Part shown: piece by piece, positions 8,057-14,954 of the stretch | Layout of the letters: every line of letters starts with the position of its first letter | How positions within the stretch are numbered: position 1 is the stretch's first letter | Assembly: GCA_951812285.1 (NCBI GenBank) | Contig: OX638292.1 | Location: 1,945,001 to 2,009,000, forward strand | Origin: an uncultured Dehalococcoidia bacterium | GTDB lineage: Bacteria; Chloroflexota; Dehalococcoidia; Lucifugimonadales; UBA1127 | Reading direction: 5' to 3' | DNA length: 64,000 bases | Program-made: the position numbers and the translations under genes | The notes under the pieces: model-generated | The model's input: the letters and a program-made list of their open reading frames with translations, nothing else | Databases searched by the model: none | What the model was told of the DNA's origin: nothing

Positions 8057-9409
8057 TTAGTTGAATAAGTCCCGGAGTTCCTGCAACTCCGCCTCGCTGT
8101 ACTGGAACGTCGCCGGGTCCCATGCCATGTTGATCTCCGGTAGCTCCACGTTCTCGCTGATGGTCCCCGTAATCCGCGCTATCGCGACCTGCGTGTAGAC
8201 CAGCAGCGATGCGCCCTCCTCCACGATGCACTCGTTGGTGTAAAGGTCCGCCGCGCTGCTGCAGCCCATGTACTGGCTGTCCTCGTCAAAGATGTCGTCT
8301 TGCGGCGTGATGCCCGGCTTCAGCACCGCAAACGTATACCCCATGCCCGCAGCGGGCTCCTCGAACACGAAGGTGAAGGTGCCCGCGCCGCACAGCGGGA
8401 TGATGTGGGTGATGTTGGGCGCCACGACAAGCTCGATTTCCTGGTCCACCGCGAATTTCGTCTGCAGGTCTCCGTGCATGACGTTGTTCGCGTCCTCGCT
8501 GTCGCCGTAGCCGAATGCGTGGCCAAGCTCGTGCCACAGCAACCGCCGCACCGTCTCGCCGTCGTACGGCACCCAGTCCCCGAGGCAGTTGGTCTCGCCC
8601 AGGGGCACGAGGAGGCGGCGGCTCGCGCCGACAACGGTGTCCTGATGGCCGCCGGCGTCGCGCAGCCAGCCAATGGTGAAGTCCGCGGTTTCCTGCGGCC
8701 CGGACGCGCTCACATTAAAGCCCTGCAAGGTCCAGGTCGCCAGCTCTTCGGTCAACAGTTGGACGGACTCGGCGACGCCTTCCGCCGCGTATTCCGGCAG
8801 GTCGTCCATCCTGTAGGTGATCAGGCCATTGACGATGCCGCGCAACAGGAGATGGCTCTGTGCGCTCTCACGCTCGGCCTCACGCTCCAGCGTTGTCCTC
8901 GTGGTAGAAAGCTCACGCTCCGCCTGCTGCTTGGCGAAGCGCTCGCGAGCCACCTCTCGCTCGACCTCTACCGTGGCAGCCTCCGCCTCCAGCAACGCCT
9001 CTTCCGCGGTGACGCGCGCCTGCCGCTCTTCCTCGGCCATCTGCAGCGCCTCATTCTTGGCCAGTTCCTGGTTAATGCTTTCCTGCTCAGCGGCCGTCCT
9101 AGTAAGAGTCTCGCGCAGTGTCGCCTCCTCCGCGACGCCCCTGGCGATGCGCGCGGCATCCAGCTGCTGCTGCAACGCCACCTGCTGTTGCTGCAGAGAC
9201 GCTACCTGCGCCTCCGCGTTCACCCGTCCCTGCGTCTGCGTTTCGATCGTCACTGCCGCTTCGGCATCGTCCAGCTTGGCAAGGTCGAGATCGCTGCGGA
9301 CGGTGAAGAGGAGGTATGTCGTCAGGCCAACGAGGCCCAGCATGATCAGAAATCCGAACACCGTTCCGTTCAGCAATCGTGCGTTGCCGCGCCTTCTATT
9401 CACTCGCAT
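8057..9409 (-). CDS. Membrane-anchored coiled-coil metzincin-like metalloprotease
   Basis: A 450-residue protein. A basic N-terminus (VNRRRGNARLLNG) is followed by one transmembrane segment (about residues 15-36). A long Glu/Gln/Ala-rich coiled coil follows (about 45-185), then a globular C-terminal domain. That domain holds HELGHAFGYGD (His293, Glu294, His297, Gly300, Asp303) and a following VMHGD Met-turn (Met311), the arrangement of metzincin zinc proteases. The third ligand position is Asp, as in snapalysin-like HExxHxxGxxD enzymes, rather than the usual His. The domain should face outside the membrane. I prefer the ATG at 9409 (GGAAG upstream) over a TTG two codons earlier. Substrate unknown; adhesion or cell-surface processing is possible. 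Confidence 0.72.
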   Translation of the reverse strand: MRVNRRRGNARLLNGTVFGFLIMLGLVGLTTYLLFTVRSDLDLAKLDDAEAAVTIETQTQGRVNAEAQVASLQQQQVALQQQLDAARIARGVAEEATLRETLTRTAAEQESINQELAKNEALQMAEEERQARVTAEEALLEAEAATVEVEREVARERFAKQQAERELSTTRTTLEREAERESAQSHLLLRGIVNGLITYRMDDLPEYAAEGVAESVQLLTEELATWTLQGFNVSASGPQETADFTIGWLRDAGGHQDTVVGASRRLLVPLGETNCLGDWVPYDGETVRRLLWHELGHAFGYGDSEDANNVMHGDLQTKFAVDQEIELVVAPNITHIIPLCGAGTFTFVFEEPAAGMGYTFAVLKPGITPQDDIFDEDSQYMGCSSAADLYTNECIVEEGASLLVYTQVAIARITGTISENVELPEINMAWDPATFQYSEAELQELRDLFN

Positions 9410-9430
9410 GGTCAACTTCCCAAGCAGGAA

Positions 9431-9460
9431 AGCCAGACCATAGCACAGGATGGTCTGGCT
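9431..9460 (-). terminator. Hairpin terminator of the RraA-like gene pair
   Basis: A perfect 11-bp stem (AGCCAGACCAT / ATGGTCTGGCT) with an 8-nt loop. On the minus strand it is followed by TTTCC. It lies between the end of the RraA-like pair (9538) and the start of the metzincin gene. Confidence 0.65.
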
Positions 9461-9537
9461 CCCTTGTGTTACGGAGGAAAGACGTTCACCGGAGGGTTCG
9501 CCTCATCCCCGTGGTCTGGTAATCAGTCTGTACGCTA

Positions 9538-10194
9538 CTAGTTGGTCTGACGGGTCTGGAGCGCGTGGTAGCGGAACTTCTCCCGCGCCGCGTCCAGCCG
9601 GCCTCCCTTGGCAATCTCCTGCCGGATGTTCTCTTCCGCCTCTTCAATCTCGCGGCTGATGTTTAAGACCTCTTCTACACGCTGCTGCGGGATCACCACG
9701 ATGCCGTCGGCGTCGCCGATGAGCACGTCGCCGGGCGTTACGTGGACCTCGCCCAGCGAGCACGGCTCGTTGATGCCGACGCACTCGACGCGGTCCTTGC
9801 CGGTGCGCATGGTGTTGCCTCGGCTGAAGATGGGGTAACCCAGTTCCAGGCTGCGCATCGCGTCTCGGCAGACGCCGTGGATGACCGTGCCGGCAATCTT
9901 GTTGCGGTGCGCCATGATCGTCAGAATATCGCCCCAGACGGTCGCGTTCGGCTTGCCCTCGTTGTCCAGGACCACCACGTACCCCTCGGGCACCTCGTCG
10001 ATGTAGTCGCCCACGTTGCCCGGCTTCACGGCGTCGACGGGAATTGTCTTCACCGTGAACGCCCGCCCGGCCAGCCGGAAAGAGCGGTCAAGGGGCATGA
10101 TGCCGACGGCTTGCCCATTGATGCCCAGCCTGTCGAGGGCGTCGCTAATTGCGGTGGTCCCCATAGTGTTCAGTTCTTCTATGACCTTCTCCAT
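9538..10194 (-). CDS. RraA-like protein / 4-hydroxy-4-methyl-2-oxoglutarate (CHA) aldolase family, copy 2
   Basis: A 218-residue RraA-fold protein. It has the SDALDRLG N-terminal helix motif, the WGDIL..A...GTVIHG glycine-rich segment and the RD pair (CRDAMRSLELG) that positions pyruvate enolate and Mg2+ in class II HMG/CHA aldolases. LigK and ProA of the protocatechuate 4,5-cleavage pathway belong here. They split 4-carboxy-4-hydroxy-2-oxoadipate into pyruvate and oxaloacetate. The C-terminus is a charged helix. It follows its paralogue by 3 bp, with a GGAAAGGAAG ribosome site inside the end of that gene. The nearby LigJ-like hydratase and LigB dioxygenase support a CHA-aldolase role over RNase E inhibition. 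Confidence 0.78.
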   Translation of the reverse strand: MEKVIEELNTMGTTAISDALDRLGINGQAVGIMPLDRSFRLAGRAFTVKTIPVDAVKPGNVGDYIDEVPEGYVVVLDNEGKPNATVWGDILTIMAHRNKIAGTVIHGVCRDAMRSLELGYPIFSRGNTMRTGKDRVECVGINEPCSLGEVHVTPGDVLIGDADGIVVIPQQRVEEVLNISREIEEAEENIRQEIAKGGRLDAAREKFRYHALQTRQTN

Positions 10195-10197
10195 GGA

Positions 10198-10872
10198 CTA
10201 CTTCCTTTCCAGCATGGTTTCGTAATTGGACCCCATGACCTGGCTGATGGGCACCCCCGACAGCACGTCCTTGGTCATGAGCGCCTCTCTGGCTGCGATG
10301 TCCTCCGCCGCGGCCACCGCTTCCTCCGCGTGGTCGGCCGAGATGAAGACGACGCCGCTGCTGTCCGCAATGACGAGGTCGCCTGGCTTCACCCAGACGC
10401 CGCACATTTCGATGGGCTCGTTGCACGATTCTTCGATGATGCGCGTCCGTGCGGTTAGCTGCACACCGGCGCGGCCGTAGACCGGCAGGCCGAGCTCGCG
10501 GCTCTCGTCCACGTCTCGCACGGCCCCGTCGACGATGACGCCTGCGACTCCCTTGACCTTGGCGCCGTTCGACAGGATCCCGCCCCACGCGGCGCAGTCG
10601 AGCCGCCCGCGGTGGTCGATGACGATCACGTCACCCGGATTCGAGGCCTCGATGGCCGCCGCGCCAAGATGCCGGGTCGAGCGCTCGCCGCCGAAAGCCT
10701 TCATGCGCGTCGTAACAACGCGTCCGCAGATCTTGGCCGTCACCGTGAGGGGCCGCAGGCCAATGACGGACCCCTTCTTACCCAACCGGTCCAGGGCGTC
10801 CGAGGCCGCACAGGCGTCCACCTTGGAGAGACGCTCGACCAAGGTGTCCTGGGCCGCTTCCTGCGTTGCCAT
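10198..10872 (-). CDS. RraA-like protein / CHA aldolase family, copy 1
   Basis: A 224-residue paralogue of the downstream gene with the same landmarks: ASDALDRLGKKG, AAWGGILSNGAKVKGVAGVI and the VRDVDESRELG segment containing the catalytic Arg-Asp. Some loop residues differ, notably a Gly in place of the acidic residue in WGD(I), so the two copies may differ in substrate or form a mixed oligomer (the family is trimeric or hexameric). The ATG follows GGGGGAATT. It is first gene of the two-gene unit, 220 bp beyond the terminator of the LigB gene; read-through from the LigJ-LigB unit is possible but not needed. Confidence 0.75.
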   Translation of the reverse strand: MATQEAAQDTLVERLSKVDACAASDALDRLGKKGSVIGLRPLTVTAKICGRVVTTRMKAFGGERSTRHLGAAAIEASNPGDVIVIDHRGRLDCAAWGGILSNGAKVKGVAGVIVDGAVRDVDESRELGLPVYGRAGVQLTARTRIIEESCNEPIEMCGVWVKPGDLVIADSSGVVFISADHAEEAVAAAEDIAAREALMTKDVLSGVPISQVMGSNYETMLERK

Positions 10873-11034
10873 AGGAATTCCCCCATATGCGGAATGCTGC
10901 CCGCTAGTGTAACGCCTTGTCCTGTAATGCGCTAGCAGTTCGAGGGAATCGAATCTGGTGTTTCTTGGGCAATTTCGCGAGAAACGGGGAGGAGTCTCAT
11001 CCGTCCGGACCTCGGGTGCTGAGCTGGAACGGAC

Positions 11035-11069
11035 AAGAAAAAAGGGGCCCCGCCATCAGGCGGGGCCCC
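11035..11069 (-). terminator. Rho-independent terminator of the LigJ-LigB unit
   Basis: An 11-bp perfect GC stem (GGGGCCCCGCC / GGCGGGGCCCC) with a 4-nt loop, followed on the minus strand by TTTTTTCTTG. This is the most canonical intrinsic terminator in the window. Confidence 0.9.
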
Positions 11070-11091
11070 AAGTATCCGTGTCAGCTTGGAC

Positions 11092-12165
11092 TTACGTCCA
11101 CTCAACCATGCCCCAGCCGCCGCCGGTGCCGGCGTTGGTGCGGTACACGGGCTCGTAGCCGATCTTCTCAGCTTTCAGGTGCTCCAGCGCCCCGGCGATG
11201 GTGACCCAGTTCAGGGTCTCCGACGCGGCGGAGTGCAGGCGGTGGCGCGGCAGGTTCATCAGGATATCCGCGTCATTGTCCACCATGCCCTTGATGGCCG
11301 TGCGGTCCAGCTCCTCGTCCACCGTGAAGTGGCTCAGACCGCCGGAGGTCATGATGGCTACCCGCGTGCCGTTGCCGCCGCTCCAGGACTCGACGGCCTG
11401 GCGGATGGCACGGCCGAACTCGAAGCAGCGCTTGGCGCTGGGCTGGTTCGGCGGGTAGCAGGTGTTCTGCCAAATGGGAACGATGGGGATGAGGTTCTCC
11501 TCCATCACACGCTTCACCACGAAGCTCCACGCGTGCGGAAGGCCGAACTGCCGGGGCTGGGTCACCCGAACGGTCTCCATCTCGCCGCCCTTGGAGTGCG
11601 GGTAGCGGTGGCCGACGGTGCCGCCGGGGTTCTCCCGTAGGTACTTCGAGTGGGCCACGTCAAAGTCGTGGTCAATCATGTACTCGATGATGTGGCGGCC
11701 CAGCTCGGAGACCACGGGAATCTCCAGCTCGCGCTGGGGGTAGCCCGCAGCCGAGGCCTTGGCCGCCTCGGATGCGTCCGGCGCCACCTTGCGCGGGTAG
11801 TACTTAATGGTGTCGCCCCAGTAGACCATGAAGGCGGGCATGTTGTCCTCGAAGAGCATCTCGTCCTGGTCGTCGCCGACCATGACGGCGATGTCGGGCT
11901 TGATGCGCTTGTAGGTCTCCGCCAGGTGGGCGATCGCCGCGTCGGTGTTCTCCTTCTGCCTCTTGTGGGTCTCATAGTTGCAGAGGTCCGCGATACTCGG
12001 GTTCGCCCGCTCCAGGGCCTCATCGAAGCTGTAGATCTCGCCGGTGGGGGCGAAGCAAAGCTCCTTGTTCCGCTGGTCGTTGAGGGCGTGGTTTGCCCAG
12101 AGCTCAGCCGGCTGCATGAGCATCGGGCTATGGGAGGTCCCTATTCCCAAAACAATCTCTGGCAT
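11092..12165 (-). CDS. LigB-family class III extradiol dioxygenase, gallate/protocatechuate type
   Basis: A 357-residue paralogue of the gene at 1742-2812: GIGTSHSPML with His12, GDDQDEMLFEDNMPAF, a HFTVDEELD segment and a C-terminal GTGGGWGMVEW. The family uses Fe(II) (2 His, 1 Glu) to cleave catechol rings next to the hydroxyl pair. It lies 108 bp downstream of a LigJ-like 4-oxalomesaconate hydratase gene and upstream of CHA-aldolase-like genes. That is the enzyme set needed for gallate dioxygenase followed by hydratase and aldolase. At 357 residues it is longer than LigB (about 300) and shorter than fused gallate dioxygenases (about 420), and no LigA gene is present. The ATG has an AAGGAGGAAG ribosome site. 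Confidence 0.85.
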   Translation of the reverse strand: MPEIVLGIGTSHSPMLMQPAELWANHALNDQRNKELCFAPTGEIYSFDEALERANPSIADLCNYETHKRQKENTDAAIAHLAETYKRIKPDIAVMVGDDQDEMLFEDNMPAFMVYWGDTIKYYPRKVAPDASEAAKASAAGYPQRELEIPVVSELGRHIIEYMIDHDFDVAHSKYLRENPGGTVGHRYPHSKGGEMETVRVTQPRQFGLPHAWSFVVKRVMEENLIPIVPIWQNTCYPPNQPSAKRCFEFGRAIRQAVESWSGGNGTRVAIMTSGGLSHFTVDEELDRTAIKGMVDNDADILMNLPRHRLHSAASETLNWVTIAGALEHLKAEKIGYEPVYRTNAGTGGGWGMVEWT

Positions 12166-12273
12166 CTCTTCCTCCTTCGTCCTGTAAACCCTAACTCTCT
12201 CTGGCCGTTCTTGGTCGCAGATTATAGACCCCGGTGGGGAATGCGTCCACCACCGGGGTCAAGTGCGCAAAAA

Positions 12274-13278
12274 CTAGGCGATGGAGAAGCGCGGGAACGC
12301 CTTCTTCGCCGTGTCCTCAAACACGTTCCTGCGGTCCTGATCCGTCAGCCAGTCGATGGACTCTATGACAGGCTTCAGGTCGTCCAGCCACTCGCCGGTC
12401 TCGGGGTTCTGGCTGGAACCGGAGCCCGGGTTCTCCGTGCCGAACATGCAGCGGTCCGTGCCGCAGATTTGGAACAGCAGGTCCAGGCTCTCCTTGTTGT
12501 ACAGCACCGCGTCGAAGTACAGCTTCCGCAGGGACTCGTCGAAGGTCTCGACGTCCTTCTCACGCCAGCGGTGGGCGCGCCAGCGACCGATCTGGTAGGG
12601 CACCGAGCCGCCGCCGTGGCACACGATGATCTTCAGGTCAGGGAAGGTGTCCAGCGTGTTGTGGTCCATGAGGGACATGATGGCGATGCCCTCTTCCGTG
12701 ATGAAGTGGTTTGAATAGGTCTCCCTGTTGTTCCGGCAGGACGCCGTGTGGATGAGCGCCGGAACGTCCAGCTCGACCATCTTCTCGTAGAGGGGGTACC
12801 AGTACTCGTCGCCCATCGGAGGCATGTTGGGGTCCTGCCCCTCGGAGGGGTCAGGGTCGATCATGACGCCGACGAAGCCCAGCTCCTTCACGCACCGCTC
12901 CATCTCCTCGAAGACGATGCTGACGGGCTCGCCCCACACCTGCGGCAGGCCGCAGACGCCGCGGTAGCGGTCAGGGTAGTATTCGACGGACTGCTTGATG
13001 GCGTCATTGTTGGCCTTGCAGAAGTCTTCGACGATGCTGGCAAGCGGGTCGGAGTGCATCAGCTGGAAGGGACGTGGGGAGAGGAACTGGACGTCCGTGC
13101 CCACGCCGTCCATTCGCTTGACGTGGTTGTCCACGACCGGCCGCATCCGTTCGTCGGAGATCTTCAAGCTGCCGCGCTTGCGGTGGATGCGGCTGGAGAG
13201 CAGCCCAGCCTTGAACGCCATAAGCTCGGGCGGGCTGTTGAGGTGCCCGTGAATGTCCACAACCTTGTAGTCTGCCAT
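12274..13278 (-). CDS. 4-oxalomesaconate hydratase-like amidohydrolase (LigJ type)
   Basis: A 334-residue amidohydrolase_2-family protein. It has the N-terminal HGH zinc motif (H10, H12), the GTDVQFLSPRPFQ strand, MIDPDPSEG, CHGGGSVPYQIGR and the C-terminal LTDQDRRNVFEDTAKKAF. This order matches LigJ of the protocatechuate 4,5-cleavage pathway closely as I recall it, including the FKAGLLSSR helix after HGH. LigJ hydrates 4-oxalomesaconate to 4-carboxy-4-hydroxy-2-oxoadipate. The start at 13278 has AAAGGAGG upstream; upstream in-frame codons do not look like protein. It is first gene of a unit with the LigB dioxygenase, driven by a divergent promoter. Confidence 0.82.
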   Translation of the reverse strand: MADYKVVDIHGHLNSPPELMAFKAGLLSSRIHRKRGSLKISDERMRPVVDNHVKRMDGVGTDVQFLSPRPFQLMHSDPLASIVEDFCKANNDAIKQSVEYYPDRYRGVCGLPQVWGEPVSIVFEEMERCVKELGFVGVMIDPDPSEGQDPNMPPMGDEYWYPLYEKMVELDVPALIHTASCRNNRETYSNHFITEEGIAIMSLMDHNTLDTFPDLKIIVCHGGGSVPYQIGRWRAHRWREKDVETFDESLRKLYFDAVLYNKESLDLLFQICGTDRCMFGTENPGSGSSQNPETGEWLDDLKPVIESIDWLTDQDRRNVFEDTAKKAFPRFSIA

Positions 13279-13372
13279 GGGGCCTCCTTTAGTTCCGAAT
13301 TCTATTGCGGCTTGACGGCGAGCGCGGAACGCATGCGCGCCCACGCGCGGGCAGCCGCGAAGGTGAGACCAA

Positions 13373-13401
13373 AGTATCGTTCGCACCCGGCGCGGTGTCA
13401 A
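13373..13401 (-). promoter_or_regulatory. Minus-strand promoter of the LigJ-LigB unit
   Basis: On the minus strand, TTGACA (-35, consensus) and GATACT (-10) with a 17-bp spacer, about 95 bp before the hydratase start codon. It is back to back with the Rieske promoter 25 bp away. Confidence 0.55.
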
Positions 13402-13425
13402 CCATAATCACGCCTCATCGTTGCC

Positions 13426-13454
13426 TTGACCTCTTGCGACTACGGGAGTATCCT
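13426..13454 (+). promoter_or_regulatory. Plus-strand promoter of the Rieske oxygenase gene
   Basis: TTGACC (-35) and TATCCT (-10) with a 17-bp spacer; the predicted start is about 13461, giving a leader of about 67 nt. A shared operator between this and the divergent promoter could co-regulate both units. Confidence 0.55.
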
Positions 13455-13527
13455 CTGCGCACTATCGTGGGAGGGTTCTGCCCACCACTTCTCACTACCT
13501 TGGAGAAGACATAGGGAGGATGAAGGC

Positions 13528-14832
13528 ATGCTCACACAGGAAGACAATGAACTGATCTGTCGAGTAGGCCCCGGCACACCCATGGGCGAGGTGATGCGCC
13601 GCTACTGGCATCCCTTGCTCATCTCGGACGAGCTCCCGGAGCCCGACTGCCCGCCCGTCCGCGCCCGGCTATTGGGCGAGGATCTGATCGCATTCCGCGA
13701 CACCAACGGCAAGATTGGCCTCATCGCCGAGTCGTGCCCACACCGGGGAGCGTCGCTGTTCTTCGGCATCAACCAGGAATGCGGCATCATGTGCATCTAC
13801 CACGGCTGGAAGTTCGACGTGAACGGTGACTGCATCGACATGCCGTCGGACATGCCCGGCAGCGGTTTCAAGGAGAAGGTGCACGTCGCGGCATACCCCA
13901 CCGTCGAGTCGGCCGGCGTCATCTGGGCCTACATGGGGCCGAAGGAGAAGCAGCCCCCGCCGCCCAACTACATCTTCAACAACCTGCCCCCGGACCACGT
14001 AATCGCCTACCGCGTGCCCATCTACTGCAACTACCTGCAGAGCATGGAGGGCAACATCGACTCCACGCACCTGGGCACGTTGCACGTCTACCACCAGGAC
14101 AAGGTGCCCGTTGACCTCGACACGGACAGGCCCGGCTACCCGTCCCCCAAGTTTGCGCTCTACTCCCGCGCGAAGTACCGCTACGCCCGCGTCGACGTAC
14201 AGGACACGGACTACGGCTTCCGCCTCATAGCCGAGCGCCCCACTGACGCCGGCAACAAGTACATCCGCACAAACTGCTTCGTCCTGCCCTACACGGCCTT
14301 CATCGCGGCCCAGCGCCGGGGCCCCGCGGGCGTGCTCATCCAGGTGCCGATTGACGACTACACGAACCAGCGCGTGGGCATCCGCTACAACGTCCACGCC
14401 CCATTCACCGCCGCGGAGCGCCGGCAGACCATCGAAACAGGCGCGCTCATGGACCCGAACGAGCCCAAGAAGCGGCTCAAGAGGGCTGAGAACGACTACA
14501 TGGTCGACCGCTGGGCCCAGAAGAACACCATTCTGGCCGGCATCTGGCCCATCCCCGAGCAGGACTACGCCCTGATCGAGACCATGGGCGCAATCTACGA
14601 CCGCACCAAGGAGCACCTCTACGGCGGCGACGCGGCCATCATCCGCTGCCGCCAGATGCTTTTGGCGATGGCCCGCAACATCCAGGAAGGGATTGACCCG
14701 CCGGGCCTCGACCCAGACATTCCGACGCACATGATCCAGTCTGAAGAAATCGTCATCGGCCCCGACGACGACCCATGGCTCGTCGCGGCGGACGCCGGTG
14801 AGACCACCAAGCGCGGCGAGAGGTTGCGCTAA
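13528..14832 (+). CDS. Rieske non-heme iron oxygenase, large (alpha) subunit
   Basis: A 434-residue protein. The Rieske [2Fe-2S] ligands are CPH (C70, H72) and CIYH (C89, H92), with 16 residues between the pairs. The mononuclear iron motif is SMEGNIDSTHLGTLH (H181, H186, with D178/E174 nearby). Layout and length resemble phthalate 4,5-dioxygenase and related single-component-type alpha subunits that hydroxylate or demethylate aromatic acids. It needs a reductase, which is not encoded nearby. Start chosen at ATG 13528, with GGGAGGA 8 nt upstream; an upstream in-frame codon would add 34 residues encoded by the promoter region. It would supply dihydroxylated substrates to the adjacent ring-cleavage genes. 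Confidence 0.88.
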   Translation: MLTQEDNELICRVGPGTPMGEVMRRYWHPLLISDELPEPDCPPVRARLLGEDLIAFRDTNGKIGLIAESCPHRGASLFFGINQECGIMCIYHGWKFDVNGDCIDMPSDMPGSGFKEKVHVAAYPTVESAGVIWAYMGPKEKQPPPPNYIFNNLPPDHVIAYRVPIYCNYLQSMEGNIDSTHLGTLHVYHQDKVPVDLDTDRPGYPSPKFALYSRAKYRYARVDVQDTDYGFRLIAERPTDAGNKYIRTNCFVLPYTAFIAAQRRGPAGVLIQVPIDDYTNQRVGIRYNVHAPFTAAERRQTIETGALMDPNEPKKRLKRAENDYMVDRWAQKNTILAGIWPIPEQDYALIETMGAIYDRTKEHLYGGDAAIIRCRQMLLAMARNIQEGIDPPGLDPDIPTHMIQSEEIVIGPDDDPWLVAADAGETTKRGERLR

Positions 14833-14850
14833 AAGAACCAGGGCAGAAAG

Positions 14851-14894
14851 AAAGGGGGACGGATTCAGGCAGCTAGCCTGGGCCGTCCCCCTTT
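14851..14894 (+). terminator. Rho-independent terminator after the Rieske gene
   Basis: A 12-bp stem (AAAGGGGGACGG / CCGTCCCCCTTT) whose loop contains a second CAGGC/GCCTG pairing; followed by TTGC. Confidence 0.8.
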
Positions 14895-14954
14895 TGCAAT
14901 TCAGCAGATGCACGTCGTAAGGGATCCCAAGGGGAAGCAGAAAGGAGCGGTCCA

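Noticed and set aside
8300..9541. 413-codon plus-strand frame
   Set aside because: Antisense to the metzincin gene; Arg/Leu-rich and no ribosome site.
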